Below are positions 1-7,072 of a stretch of DNA of 13,840 nt, in pieces. Each line of letters starts with the position of its first letter. Position 1 is the first letter of the stretch. A program made the position numbers and the translations under genes. Below the pieces are notes generated by a model that was not told the DNA's origin, made no database searches, and saw only the letters and a list, made by a program, of their open reading frames with translations. Origin of the DNA: UBA6772 sp963933205 (GTDB lineage: Bacteria; Bacteroidota; Bacteroidia; Flavobacteriales; UBA7430); assembly GCA_963933205.1 (NCBI GenBank), contig CAWVTK010000046.1, positions 1 through 13,840 on the forward strand. The letters are read 5' to 3'.

Positions 1-598
1 CATGACCTCCTTCATAACTCAGCCATTTAGCATTTAAATTTGTTACCTCTAATTTGTATTTTTCTACAAATTCGCCTGTGTAAAACTCATCTGCTGTTCC
101 AAAAACAATGTAGTTACTTGTTCTTGAGTGTTGTGTTTTGTATTTTTTGTAATTGAAATCGTCAGCAATTTTACCAGCCCACAAAATGAATGTATGGATT
201 GTATGTTTTGTTATTAAACTCCATCTACTTACAGTAGCGGTGCCTTGAGAAAACCCTAACACGTTAAGCGTGCAATTTTTAGAGGCTTTATTTAGGGCTT
301 CATCTATAATTTGTTCGATAAAATTACAATGGTCAATTATTTCATCGTCTCTATTTTCTTTTGTCATCCAACTAGCCCCCACACGACCAGAAAAGCCTTT
401 TAAATAGAATTTGTTAAAACCTTCTGGAGCAATAATACATACATCATCTCTTTCTATTGATGTAAACTTTTTTAAAAAAAACTTAGCCAATTGTCCATAA
501 CCATGGCATACTACCCAAACTTCCTTGGTGTTTTTGTTTAGTTTACCTAAAGTATAATAATGTGCAGTTGTTTCTACTTTTACGCTGTGTATATTCAT
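1..598 (-). CDS. Serine alpha/beta hydrolase (esterase/phospholipase-like), 3' end outside window
   Basis: Minus-strand reading frame from ATG at 598 running off the window edge after 199 codons. Seen in my translation: an oxyanion-hole-like HGYGQ at residues 32-36, a nucleophile elbow GFSQG with Ser117, an acidic residue in GTADEF (Asp170), and a GGH that ends at His199, the last full codon. Order and spacing match a complete Ser-Asp-His triad of the small carboxylesterase/phospholipase group of alpha/beta hydrolases (usually about 200-220 residues), so probably only a few codons are missing. There is no signal peptide or lipobox, so it is probably cytoplasmic. The start lies 4 bases after the stop of the lipoprotein gene, which suggests co-transcription and translational coupling. 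The substrate cannot be told from sequence; it could act on small esters, lysophospholipids or peptides. Confidence 0.8.
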   Translation of the reverse strand, partial: MNIHSVKVETTAHYYTLGKLNKNTKEVWVVCHGYGQLAKFFLKKFTSIERDDVCIIAPEGFNKFYLKGFSGRVGASWMTKENRDDEIIDHCNFIEQIIDEALNKASKNCTLNVLGFSQGTATVSRWSLITKHTIHTFILWAGKIADDFNYKKYKTQHSRTSNYIVFGTADEFYTGEFVEKYKLEVTNLNAKWLSYEGGH

Positions 599-602
599 TC
601 CA

Positions 603-1067
603 CTACTTTTTACTAATGTTTAGGAATTCGGGCATTAAGTCATTATCAATAGTTACCGAGAGTTGGTAGTGTTCCAGTTTCCATTCTGTTCCGTTATAAC
701 GAACAACTCCAGTGCTTCTACAATCCCCCATCCAGGTATCTAAAACCTCGTCAAACCAAGCAAAAGTGTTCGCTTTATTCAATCTAATAGTCCGCTCCTT
801 AGGCGTAAAACTCCAAGCTTTTCCATTGTCAAAATAGGGTTTAGAAAATTCCGAAAACTCTTTTTTAGTCCAACGTTCTGTTTTGTCTGTTCCTATGAAA
901 ACACCTTGTTTAGCTATAAAGTTAAAATAAGACTCAAAATTTGCATCTGCTGCATCTTTGTGCCAATTATCGATCTCGGTATTTAATTTTTTTGTTAGTT
1001 GTTCCTCACTTATTTTAGAACATGAAAACAACATCAATACAAGTATTATTAAGCTTATTTGTTTCAT
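603..1067 (-). CDS. Small lipoprotein with NTF2/SnoaL-like domain
   Basis: 154 residues. The N-terminus is a lipoprotein signal: a short hydrophobic stretch then a lipobox L-F-S-C with the lipidated Cys at residue 16. Residues about 25-150 look like a cone-shaped NTF2/SnoaL-type domain: an N-terminal helix with a central W-H-K-D and YFNF, then F-I-G-T-D, the W-T-K-K-E-F-S-E-F helix, and strands ending in W-K-L-E-H-Y-Q-L-S. The last segment (H-Y-Q-L-S-V-T-I-D) resembles the closing strand of SnoaL_3/DUF4440-type proteins. Such domains may bind small hydrophobic ligands or be enzymes, so no specific role is assigned. Its ATG overlaps the nth stop as ATGA, a coupled-translation arrangement, and the hydrolase follows 4 bases downstream. 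It is probably anchored in a membrane facing the periplasm. Confidence 0.75.
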   Translation of the reverse strand: MKQISLIILVLMLFSCSKISEEQLTKKLNTEIDNWHKDAADANFESYFNFIAKQGVFIGTDKTERWTKKEFSEFSKPYFDNGKAWSFTPKERTIRLNKANTFAWFDEVLDTWMGDCRSTGVVRYNGTEWKLEHYQLSVTIDNDLMPEFLNISKK

Positions 1068-1705
1068 TTAAACAATGTTTTACGTCCATATATTTTACAT
1101 ATAGGACAGGTGTATGGCGAATGGCCTCTTGCAGGACAATACTCTCTTCCAAAAAAAATGATTTGTAAATGTAGCTTATTCCACAATTCCTTAGCAAACA
1201 AACGCTTTAAGTCTTTTTCAGTTTGTTCTACATTCTTCCCATTGGTCAATTTCCATCGGTACGCCAATCTATGTATATGCGTATCAACCGGAAATGCTGG
1301 TACTCCAAAGGATTGGGCCATTACAACAGAGGCTGTCTTATGCCCTACACCTGGCAGTTCTTCAAGAAACTCAAAACTTTGAGGAACAGCACCCTTGTGT
1401 TTGTTAATTAAAATAGCTGAAAGATCGAAAATAGCTTTTGATTTTTTGGGCGATAATCCGCAAGGTCTAATAATAGCTCTAATTTCATCTACCGATAGTT
1501 TAACCATATCGTAGGGATTATTGGCCTTTGCAAATAGTATTGGAGTAACCGTATTTACCCTAGCATCTGTACATTGAGCAGACAATAATACGGCAATTAA
1601 AAGTGTATAAGAATCTTGGTGATCAAGAGGGATTGGTGTTTCTGGATACAGACGTTCTAGGGTTTGCCTTATATCGTTTACTTTTTGTTGTTTGCTTGTT
1701 AACAT
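1064..1705 (-). CDS. nth: Endonuclease III (DNA glycosylase/AP lyase) with altered iron-sulfur region
   Basis: Bifunctional base-excision repair enzyme that removes oxidised pyrimidines and nicks the abasic site. I start it at the ATG at 1705 (213 residues), because the longer frame needs a TTG at 1723 that lies in a candidate promoter, and the ATG start matches the usual N-terminus. Seen: the S-A-Q-C-T-D-A segment near residues 42-48, the helix-hairpin-helix LPGVGHKTA (117-125) with catalytic Lys123, and VDTH with catalytic Asp141. Odd: E. coli Nth ligates a [4Fe-4S] cluster through C-x6-C-x2-C-x5-C. Here there are only three cysteines, C190-x9-C200-x2-C203, and the C-terminus (KIYGRKTLFK) has none, so the cluster is probably absent or non-canonical. 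It is the first gene of a minus-strand cluster and its stop overlaps the next start by 4 bases. Confidence 0.93.
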   Translation of the reverse strand: MLTSKQQKVNDIRQTLERLYPETPIPLDHQDSYTLLIAVLLSAQCTDARVNTVTPILFAKANNPYDMVKLSVDEIRAIIRPCGLSPKKSKAIFDLSAILINKHKGAVPQSFEFLEELPGVGHKTASVVMAQSFGVPAFPVDTHIHRLAYRWKLTNGKNVEQTEKDLKRLFAKELWNKLHLQIIFFGREYCPARGHSPYTCPICKIYGRKTLFK

Positions 1706-1720
1706 TACACAGTGTTTTCT

Positions 1721-1728
1721 CAAAGATA
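1721..1728 (-). promoter_or_regulatory. Candidate -7 promoter element for nth
   Basis: Reads TATCTTTG on the minus strand, an exact match to the Bacteroidota -7 consensus TAnnTTTG, 15 bases upstream of the nth ATG. The implied transcript would have a leader of about 8 bases. I see no clear TTG/TTTG at the expected -33 distance, so support rests on the -7 match and position alone. The element includes the alternative TTG start at 1723, which is one reason to prefer the ATG. Confidence 0.4.
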
Positions 1729-1971
1729 TTCAATGCTTAGTTAAATCCAGTGCTTTTTTAGGGGATAAAATTAATAGTGTTATTTTGGATACTTGTTTTC
1801 AAAACTAAAAAATAACAATACTATAAACTGTTAATTTATAAGCTTTACCTTAGCAAAATTATACGGTTTTATAGATTAACTAGTTCATTAATAAGAGCAA
1901 ACTCTTTTGTAATGTAATTAGATTTTAAAATTAGTAAATTATGAAATAATCCTATAATTTACATTGTCTAA

Positions 1972-1983
1972 AGGCTTTATAAA
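1972..1983 (+). repeat. 12-base direct repeat, left copy
   Basis: AGGCTTTATAAA, 23 bases before the first ATG of the three-gene exported operon. An identical copy in the same orientation lies at 7032-7043, just after the last stop of that operon. It may be an insertion or recombination scar, a shared regulatory site, or chance in AT-rich sequence. Confidence 0.6.
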
Positions 1984-2006
1984 TTGATGAACCAATAACC
2001 TTTCTG

Positions 2007-3536
2007 ATGAAAATACAATTCGCCTTTCTTTTTTTAGCATTTACTGCTGTTACTGCCCATGCTCAATCTGAATTTGATGGTTTTGCCTTGTACAATCAAC
2101 AAAACGAGAACACTGCTTACCTTATTGATAAGGAGGGAGATATAGCTCACTCTTGGGCTTGTAATTTGCCATGTAACTATACGGTGCTACTTAAAAATAA
2201 TGGAAACATTGTTCGTGGAGCAATCAATCCAAACAACACTTTAAATGGTGCAGCAGAAGGGGGACGAATTCAAGAAATTGCTCCCGATGGTTCTATTGTA
2301 TGGGAATTTACTTATTCCGATGCTACACATTTATCGCATCACGACATCACACTTGTAAACGATAATGTACTCTTAACTGCCTGGGAAGTTAAATCTACTA
2401 CAGAGTTAACACAAGCAGGTTACGATGATGCATCGAGTTCTAAATGGCCAACACACTTTGTTGAAGTAGCAAACAATGGCTCTGGTGGTGGCGAAATTGT
2501 TTGGGAGTGGCATCTATGGGATCATCTCATACAAGACCACGACTCTAGTAAAGACAACTTTGGTATTGTAGCAGAGCACCCAGAACTAATTGATATTAAC
2601 ATGTTGCCTGAAATGGGTGGTGGCCCAGGCCCAGGAGCAAATAGTGGTGACTGGTTTCACGTAAATGGAATCAATTTTAATTCCGAACTTAATCAAATCG
2701 CGTTTTCTTCTAGACATGCAAGCGAGGTGTTTATTATAGACCACAGTACTACAACCTTAGAAGCAGCCTCTCATGCTGGAGGGAATTCTAACCAAGGAGG
2801 AGATTTATTATACCGTTGGGGAAATCCATCTAATTATGGCGCTCCTGGTACTCAGCAAATAGCTGCAGCTGTACATGATGTTCGTTGGATTACAAACGAC
2901 GGCAGACCTAATTCAGGTTTCCTACAGTTTTACAACAACAATGGAGGAGGAAACTCAGCTTCTACTGTAGATGCTATTCAGACCCCTGTAAATGGCTTTA
3001 ATTATGATTTACCTCCTGGAGAAGCTTATGGCCCGTCCTCTTATACTTGGAGACACTCATGTGAAGGCTACTCTAGTGGTCAATCTTCTCATAACAGCAT
3101 GAGCAATGGGAATGTATTTGTAAATATGTCTGGCGGACAAGGCGGGGCAGGTTATATGTACGAAGCAGATTCTTTAGGAAACGTAGTATGGCAATACAAT
3201 GCTGGAGGTACTCCAAAAGCATTTCGATATGAGTGTAAAGATCCAGGTATTATTGCGCTTTTGGACAATCCATGTTCTATTGATGAAACGGCAATTGATG
3301 AGACAAGTCTTACTCAATTTGTCGTTAGCCCTAATCCATCAAACGGAATCTTCACCATTGAGGGCATCAGGTCTTCTGATTTTTTAGTTACCGTGGTAAA
3401 TGCATTTGGACAGTTAGTACACAAACAAACTAATGCTCAGTTAGACCTTAGCGACTGTGCAAACGGGCTTTACTTTATTACCGTAGAAGCCGAGAACGGT
3501 TCTTCTACTTTAAGAAGCATTTCGATAATAAAATAG
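2007..3536 (+). CDS. Exported arylsulfotransferase-like beta-propeller with type IX sorting domain
   Basis: 509 residues. Signal peptide about 1-19 (ending ..TAHA before Q20). Residues about 25-420 match the ASST/aryl-sulfate sulfotransferase-like family, a propeller of short repeats such as GNIVRG, G-S-I-V-W-E and G-N-V-V-W-Q-Y. Typical family signatures: W-E-W-H-L-W-D-H (166-173), DWFHVN (215-220, His218), SSRH (234-237), D-H-S-T-T-T (245-250), GGDLLYRWGNP (264-274), VHD (289-291) and S-S-H-N with N-G-N (about 361-369). Several conserved His/Arg are candidate active-site residues; ASST enzymes transfer sulfate between phenolic compounds through a His intermediate. Residues about 436-509 form a type A C-terminal sorting domain (S-P-N-P-S-N-G start, N-A-F-G-Q-L, N-G-L-Y-F, ending S-I-I-K). 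Export by the Sec then type IX route is inferred. It is the first gene of the operon; CotH follows after 3 bases. Enzyme activity is not proven and the substrate is unknown. Confidence 0.82.
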   Translation: MKIQFAFLFLAFTAVTAHAQSEFDGFALYNQQNENTAYLIDKEGDIAHSWACNLPCNYTVLLKNNGNIVRGAINPNNTLNGAAEGGRIQEIAPDGSIVWEFTYSDATHLSHHDITLVNDNVLLTAWEVKSTTELTQAGYDDASSSKWPTHFVEVANNGSGGGEIVWEWHLWDHLIQDHDSSKDNFGIVAEHPELIDINMLPEMGGGPGPGANSGDWFHVNGINFNSELNQIAFSSRHASEVFIIDHSTTTLEAASHAGGNSNQGGDLLYRWGNPSNYGAPGTQQIAAAVHDVRWITNDGRPNSGFLQFYNNNGGGNSASTVDAIQTPVNGFNYDLPPGEAYGPSSYTWRHSCEGYSSGQSSHNSMSNGNVFVNMSGGQGGAGYMYEADSLGNVVWQYNAGGTPKAFRYECKDPGIIALLDNPCSIDETAIDETSLTQFVVSPNPSNGIFTIEGIRSSDFLVTVVNAFGQLVHKQTNAQLDLSDCANGLYFITVEAENGSSTLRSISIIK

Positions 3537-3539
3537 TTT

Positions 3540-5810
3540 ATGAAAATTTGGTCTTTAGGCTTCCTTTTATTCTTGTTAACCTCCTTTAATGCTTTGGCCC
3601 AAAACTCTTTTTACGCAACGGATTCAATTCGCGAAGTAAAAATTAGTTTTTACCAAAACAATTGGGATCAAATACTAGACAGTCTCTATATCGAAGGCGA
3701 TCGCAATAGAATACTAGCGAATATTCTAATAGATGGTGTTTCGTACGATAGTGTTGGTGTGCGTTATAAAGGCTATAGCTCTGCTAGTATAAACCGACTT
3801 AAAAATCCGTTTAACATCAAACTGAATTATATAAAAAAGGGTCAAAATCATCTTGGAATAGATAAGTTAAAGCTTAGCAATGTTTTTCAAGACCCTTCTT
3901 TTATTCGAGAGGTACTTTCCTATCAAGTAATTCGCCAGTATATGCCGGCGTCCGAAGCTAATTTCGCTAATTTATATATTAATGATACCCTCATTGGTTT
4001 GTATACGAATGTTGAAGCAGTAAATAACGAGTTTTTAGAAAAACATTTCACCTCTAAAAATAATGTATTGGTAAAAGGGAATCCAAAAGAAGTAGATTTG
4101 TATGGTGAAAACTCTAATTTGAGCAACACCCCAGGAACAGATACTTTAAACTACGCATCTTTATACGTAATGGAATCTGATTACGGATGGGCAGAACTGT
4201 ACGGATTAATAGATACTTTAAACAATTTTAAGCATGCATTAAATGAGGTTTTAAATATTGATAGAACTTTATGGATGCATGCTTTAAATTATACACTTGT
4301 AAATTTTGATAGTTACATTGGCTACGCTCAAAATTATTATTTATATCAGGACAATTTTGGTCGATTTAATCCAATAATTTGGGATCTAAATATGTCTTTT
4401 GGAAGTTTTCGCTTAGCAGATGCATCTACTTATTACGATGGCTTTTCTATAACTGAAGCCAAAGTTATGGATCCATTAACCCACTACTATGGAACCTCTG
4501 TTTATGCAAGACCATTACTCCGAAATATATTCGAATCCAGTAGGTATCGAAAAATGTACTTAGCACATATTCGAACCATTGTAGAAGAAAATTTTAATAA
4601 CAATTATTACAAGAACCGAGCAGAAGAAATTTACAGCCATATTGATGCGAGTGTTTTAGCAGACACCAATAAATTCTATTCGTACTCCGATTTTCAAAAC
4701 AATTTATACACTACGGTTAATGATTTAATAGATTACCCTGGTATAGTAGATCTTATGGAAGGACGTACGGCCTATTTAGCAGCCTATAATGGCTACCAAA
4801 ATGCGCCAGTAATCGATTCATTAATACATTACCCAATAGAACCAATTACTGGAGATACGGTTGTAATTAGCTGTAAGACAAGTGATGCTTCCGAAGTTAT
4901 TCTTGCATCCAGACATGGATCTAAATCCATTTTTGAAAAGCAATTAATGAATGATTATGGACTCTATGGAGATCTTGTTTCTTCAGACGGTTGGTTTACA
5001 ACACAAGTCGTTTCTCAAGGCATTAATTTGGAATATTACCTGTATGCAGAAAATGATTCTGCTGGAATTTTTTCGCCTAAACGTGCAGCTTATGAGTACC
5101 ATACTATAAATGCAAAGCTAACTATGGGAGACCTAGTTATAAACGAGCTTATGGCTGATAATACATCAACGGTAAAAGATGAAAACTCAGAATTTGACGA
5201 CTGGATTGAATTGTACAACACTACCTCAAATTCAATTAATTTGTCGGGCTTGTTTTTAAGTGATGATGTATCGAACCTAACTAAATGGGCTCTTCCAAAT
5301 GTTTCTATTCAAGCAGAAGCGTACCTAATTATTTGGGCTGATGCTGACACAGATCAATCGGGAATCCATTCAAACTTCAAACTATCCGCTTCAGGTGAGC
5401 AGCTTTTTATTTCTGGTGCAGATGCATCTCTGATAGATTCCATAACCTTTCCCATTCAAATAGAGGACATTTCTTATGGTAGATTGCCAAACGGAACCGG
5501 GGCATTTACCTATATATCTCCTACGGCTAATACTTCAAACAATACAGCTTCGGTTATACCAGCTCATAGCAATTTGGTTTTAAAAGCACATCCAAACCCT
5601 GTAAGCGAAGTTTTATACATTTTAATCGAATCTCAAACCGAATCAGCACTAAATATATACGATGCATTAGGTAGACAACTCTATTCTAAATCCTTTTCTG
5701 CTGGAATAATCGAAATGGATTTTTCAACTTTAAATTTAAAGCCAGGCGTTTATTTTGCTGTAGTAAAAGCCGGAGACATGGTCTCTAATCAAAAAATCAT
5801 TAAACTATAA
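3540..5810 (+). CDS. Exported CotH-family kinase with lamin-tail domain and type IX sorting domain
   Basis: 756 residues. Signal peptide about 1-20 (..NALA). Residues about 30-415 match the CotH family, atypical kinases first known from Bacillus spore coat: VRYKGYSSAS (74-83) followed by K-N-P-F-N-I-K-L-N, the G-I-D-K-L-K-L-S-N segment (106-114), a helix with I-R-E-V-L-S-Y-Q, P-A-S-E-A-N-F-A, G-L-Y-T-N-V-E (153-159), N-F-D-S-Y-I-G-Y (255-262) and I-I-W-D-L-N-M-S-F-G (279-288). Asp282 is a candidate metal-binding (DFG-like) residue. Residues about 420-525 look like a beta-sandwich linker. Residues about 530-660 are a lamin-tail domain (LVINELMADN, DDWIELYN, L-S-G-L-F-L-S-D-D). Residues about 680-756 are a type A sorting domain (A-H-P-N-P-V, D-A-L-G-R-Q, P-G-V-Y-F, ending K-I-I-K-L). 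It is the second gene of the operon, with 9 bases to the next. The target protein and kinase activity outside the cell are unknown. Confidence 0.87.
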   Translation: MKIWSLGFLLFLLTSFNALAQNSFYATDSIREVKISFYQNNWDQILDSLYIEGDRNRILANILIDGVSYDSVGVRYKGYSSASINRLKNPFNIKLNYIKKGQNHLGIDKLKLSNVFQDPSFIREVLSYQVIRQYMPASEANFANLYINDTLIGLYTNVEAVNNEFLEKHFTSKNNVLVKGNPKEVDLYGENSNLSNTPGTDTLNYASLYVMESDYGWAELYGLIDTLNNFKHALNEVLNIDRTLWMHALNYTLVNFDSYIGYAQNYYLYQDNFGRFNPIIWDLNMSFGSFRLADASTYYDGFSITEAKVMDPLTHYYGTSVYARPLLRNIFESSRYRKMYLAHIRTIVEENFNNNYYKNRAEEIYSHIDASVLADTNKFYSYSDFQNNLYTTVNDLIDYPGIVDLMEGRTAYLAAYNGYQNAPVIDSLIHYPIEPITGDTVVISCKTSDASEVILASRHGSKSIFEKQLMNDYGLYGDLVSSDGWFTTQVVSQGINLEYYLYAENDSAGIFSPKRAAYEYHTINAKLTMGDLVINELMADNTSTVKDENSEFDDWIELYNTTSNSINLSGLFLSDDVSNLTKWALPNVSIQAEAYLIIWADADTDQSGIHSNFKLSASGEQLFISGADASLIDSITFPIQIEDISYGRLPNGTGAFTYISPTANTSNNTASVIPAHSNLVLKAHPNPVSEVLYILIESQTESALNIYDALGRQLYSKSFSAGIIEMDFSTLNLKPGVYFAVVKAGDMVSNQKIIKL

Positions 5811-5819
5811 ATTAATCCT

Positions 5820-7025
5820 ATGAAATTTTCAAACTTACTTCTTGCTTTAATTTGTTCAATTCCAGTGTTTGGGCAACAATTTACGCACTACACGGAGACC
5901 GATGGATTAGTAAATAATTCTGTTAACTGTATTGCTATAGATGCTAATCAGTCTGTTTGGTTGGGTACAAATAAGGGTATTTCTAAGTTCGATGGTTTCG
6001 AATGGACTTCTGATACTACAAACCTAATTAACAATAATGTTACCGCAGTATTTACAAGCAGTACAGGAGATTTATGGGTAGGTACAGATGAAGGTATTTG
6101 TGTGCTTTCTGAGTCAATTTGGAGCACCCATACAGAGGAAGATGGTTTAGGTGATAACCGTGTAAGCTCTATTAATGAAGATGCAAATGGAGTGATTTGG
6201 GTAGGCGAAAAAGATGGACTCTCTCGTTTCGACGGATCTACATGGTCTTCTTATTCTATGAGTGATGGCCTTCCATTTGGAGGTGTTAAGTATGTAACAT
6301 TTGATTCTAATAATGAGCTTTGGCTTGCCAATAATTTATTTGGATTAATTCATTTTAACGGAAATAGCTTTACGATTTACGATACTGAAGCTGGTTTAGT
6401 AAGCAATAAAGTAACTTCTATAGCTATTGATCAGGACGATACCAAGTGGATTGGAACCTCTCAAGGAATATCTGTTTTAGATGCAAACAATCAAGTTTTA
6501 GCTCAACACACAATGATGCTTTTATTACCAGAACCCGATACTTTAAATCCTGTTGTTGATATAAAAATGGACTCTCAAGGAAATGTATGGACAGGAATAT
6601 ACGTTGATTATTTGGTTACTGTTGGAGGCGTTGCAGCCTGGAATGGTTCTTTGTGGTCTGAATTCTCAAACGAAGAGGTTCTTGTTGGGCCAGTAGTAAG
6701 AGCTTTGGCTATTGATGGCAACGACAATGTATGGGTGGCTACAAGCTCTGGACTTACAAAAATGAGTGGAGTCTCTTTATCTGTATCTCCAATAAGTGCA
6801 AGCTCAAATCTAGAGCTTTACCCAAATCCTACCCGAAATGTAATAAACTTTAAAGAGCATGTTAAAGGTTCAATTAGTATTTTCAGCCCCTTAGGTCATC
6901 TTGTTTTAAAACAAGCAACTGAGAAAGGATTAAATCAAATTTATGTCGAAGATTTATCCGACGGTATTTACTTTCTTAAAAGTGATAATGGTGCTACACA
7001 AAAACTGATAATTAAACACGACTAA
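5820..7025 (+). CDS. Exported seven-repeat beta-propeller with type IX sorting domain
   Basis: 401 residues. Signal peptide about 1-18 (..PVFG before QQ). Seven repeats of the two-component-regulator-propeller type (the Reg_prop family), each with a W-x-G/A core: WLGT (47), WVGT (86), WVGE (127), WLAN (168), WIGT (210), WTGI (257), WVAT (305), commonly preceded by D-x-N-x-x-V/L-W and linked by G-L/V-x-N-N/D-x-V. This suggests one closed seven-bladed propeller. Unlike hybrid sensor kinases that carry such propellers, there is no transmembrane segment, histidine kinase or receiver domain. Residues about 330-401 are a type A sorting domain (Y-P-N-P-T-R-N, S-P-L-G-H-L, D-G-I-Y-F-L, ending LIIKHD). 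It is the last gene of the operon and converges on tsaB. It probably binds a glycan or protein on or outside the cell, but the ligand is unknown. Confidence 0.85.
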   Translation: MKFSNLLLALICSIPVFGQQFTHYTETDGLVNNSVNCIAIDANQSVWLGTNKGISKFDGFEWTSDTTNLINNNVTAVFTSSTGDLWVGTDEGICVLSESIWSTHTEEDGLGDNRVSSINEDANGVIWVGEKDGLSRFDGSTWSSYSMSDGLPFGGVKYVTFDSNNELWLANNLFGLIHFNGNSFTIYDTEAGLVSNKVTSIAIDQDDTKWIGTSQGISVLDANNQVLAQHTMMLLLPEPDTLNPVVDIKMDSQGNVWTGIYVDYLVTVGGVAAWNGSLWSEFSNEEVLVGPVVRALAIDGNDNVWVATSSGLTKMSGVSLSVSPISASSNLELYPNPTRNVINFKEHVKGSISIFSPLGHLVLKQATEKGLNQIYVEDLSDGIYFLKSDNGATQKLIIKHD

Positions 7026-7031
7026 ATAAGT

Positions 7032-7043
7032 AGGCTTTATAAA
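7032..7043 (+). repeat. 12-base direct repeat, right copy
   Basis: AGGCTTTATAAA, identical to 1972-1983 and in the same orientation, starting 6 bases after the stop of the last gene in the exported operon. The short intergenic region (7026-7072) between this operon and the convergent tsaB shows no convincing terminator hairpin. Confidence 0.6.
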
Positions 7044-7072
7044 GAAGCGATAAGTCAAAGCGTTTTGCTAAT

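Larger units (their letters stand above)
1706..2006. other. AT-rich divergent intergenic region between nth and the exported-protein operon
   Basis: About 300 bases without a coding region. It should contain the promoters of nth (candidate -7 at 1721-1728) and of the operon starting at 2007. I found no exact TAnnTTTG reading toward 2007; the nearest are one-mismatch sequences such as TAGATTTT near 1919, without a well-spaced -33 partner. The last part contains one copy (1972-1983) of a 12-base repeat that recurs after the operon. No RNA gene, clear hairpin or tandem repeat is seen. Confidence 0.6.

Noticed and set aside
1059..1382. Plus-strand open frame of 107 codons opposite nth.
   Set aside because: Shadow of the conserved Nth frame, including its catalytic region; no independent support.
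1706..1723. Longer nth start at TTG (1723), adding six residues.
   Set aside because: The TTG lies in a candidate promoter element, and the ATG at 1705 gives the expected N-terminus.
2007..7025. CRISPR, toxin-antitoxin or phage-defence system around the exported operon.
   Set aside because: No repeat array, nuclease, or small toxin-antitoxin gene pair; all three proteins carry export and sorting signals, which fits an extracellular role.
7026..7072. Possible terminator between the exported operon and tsaB (CTTTATAAAG, and AGC-AAAAC-GCT).
   Set aside because: Stems are too short and AT-rich and no T-run follows; not called.
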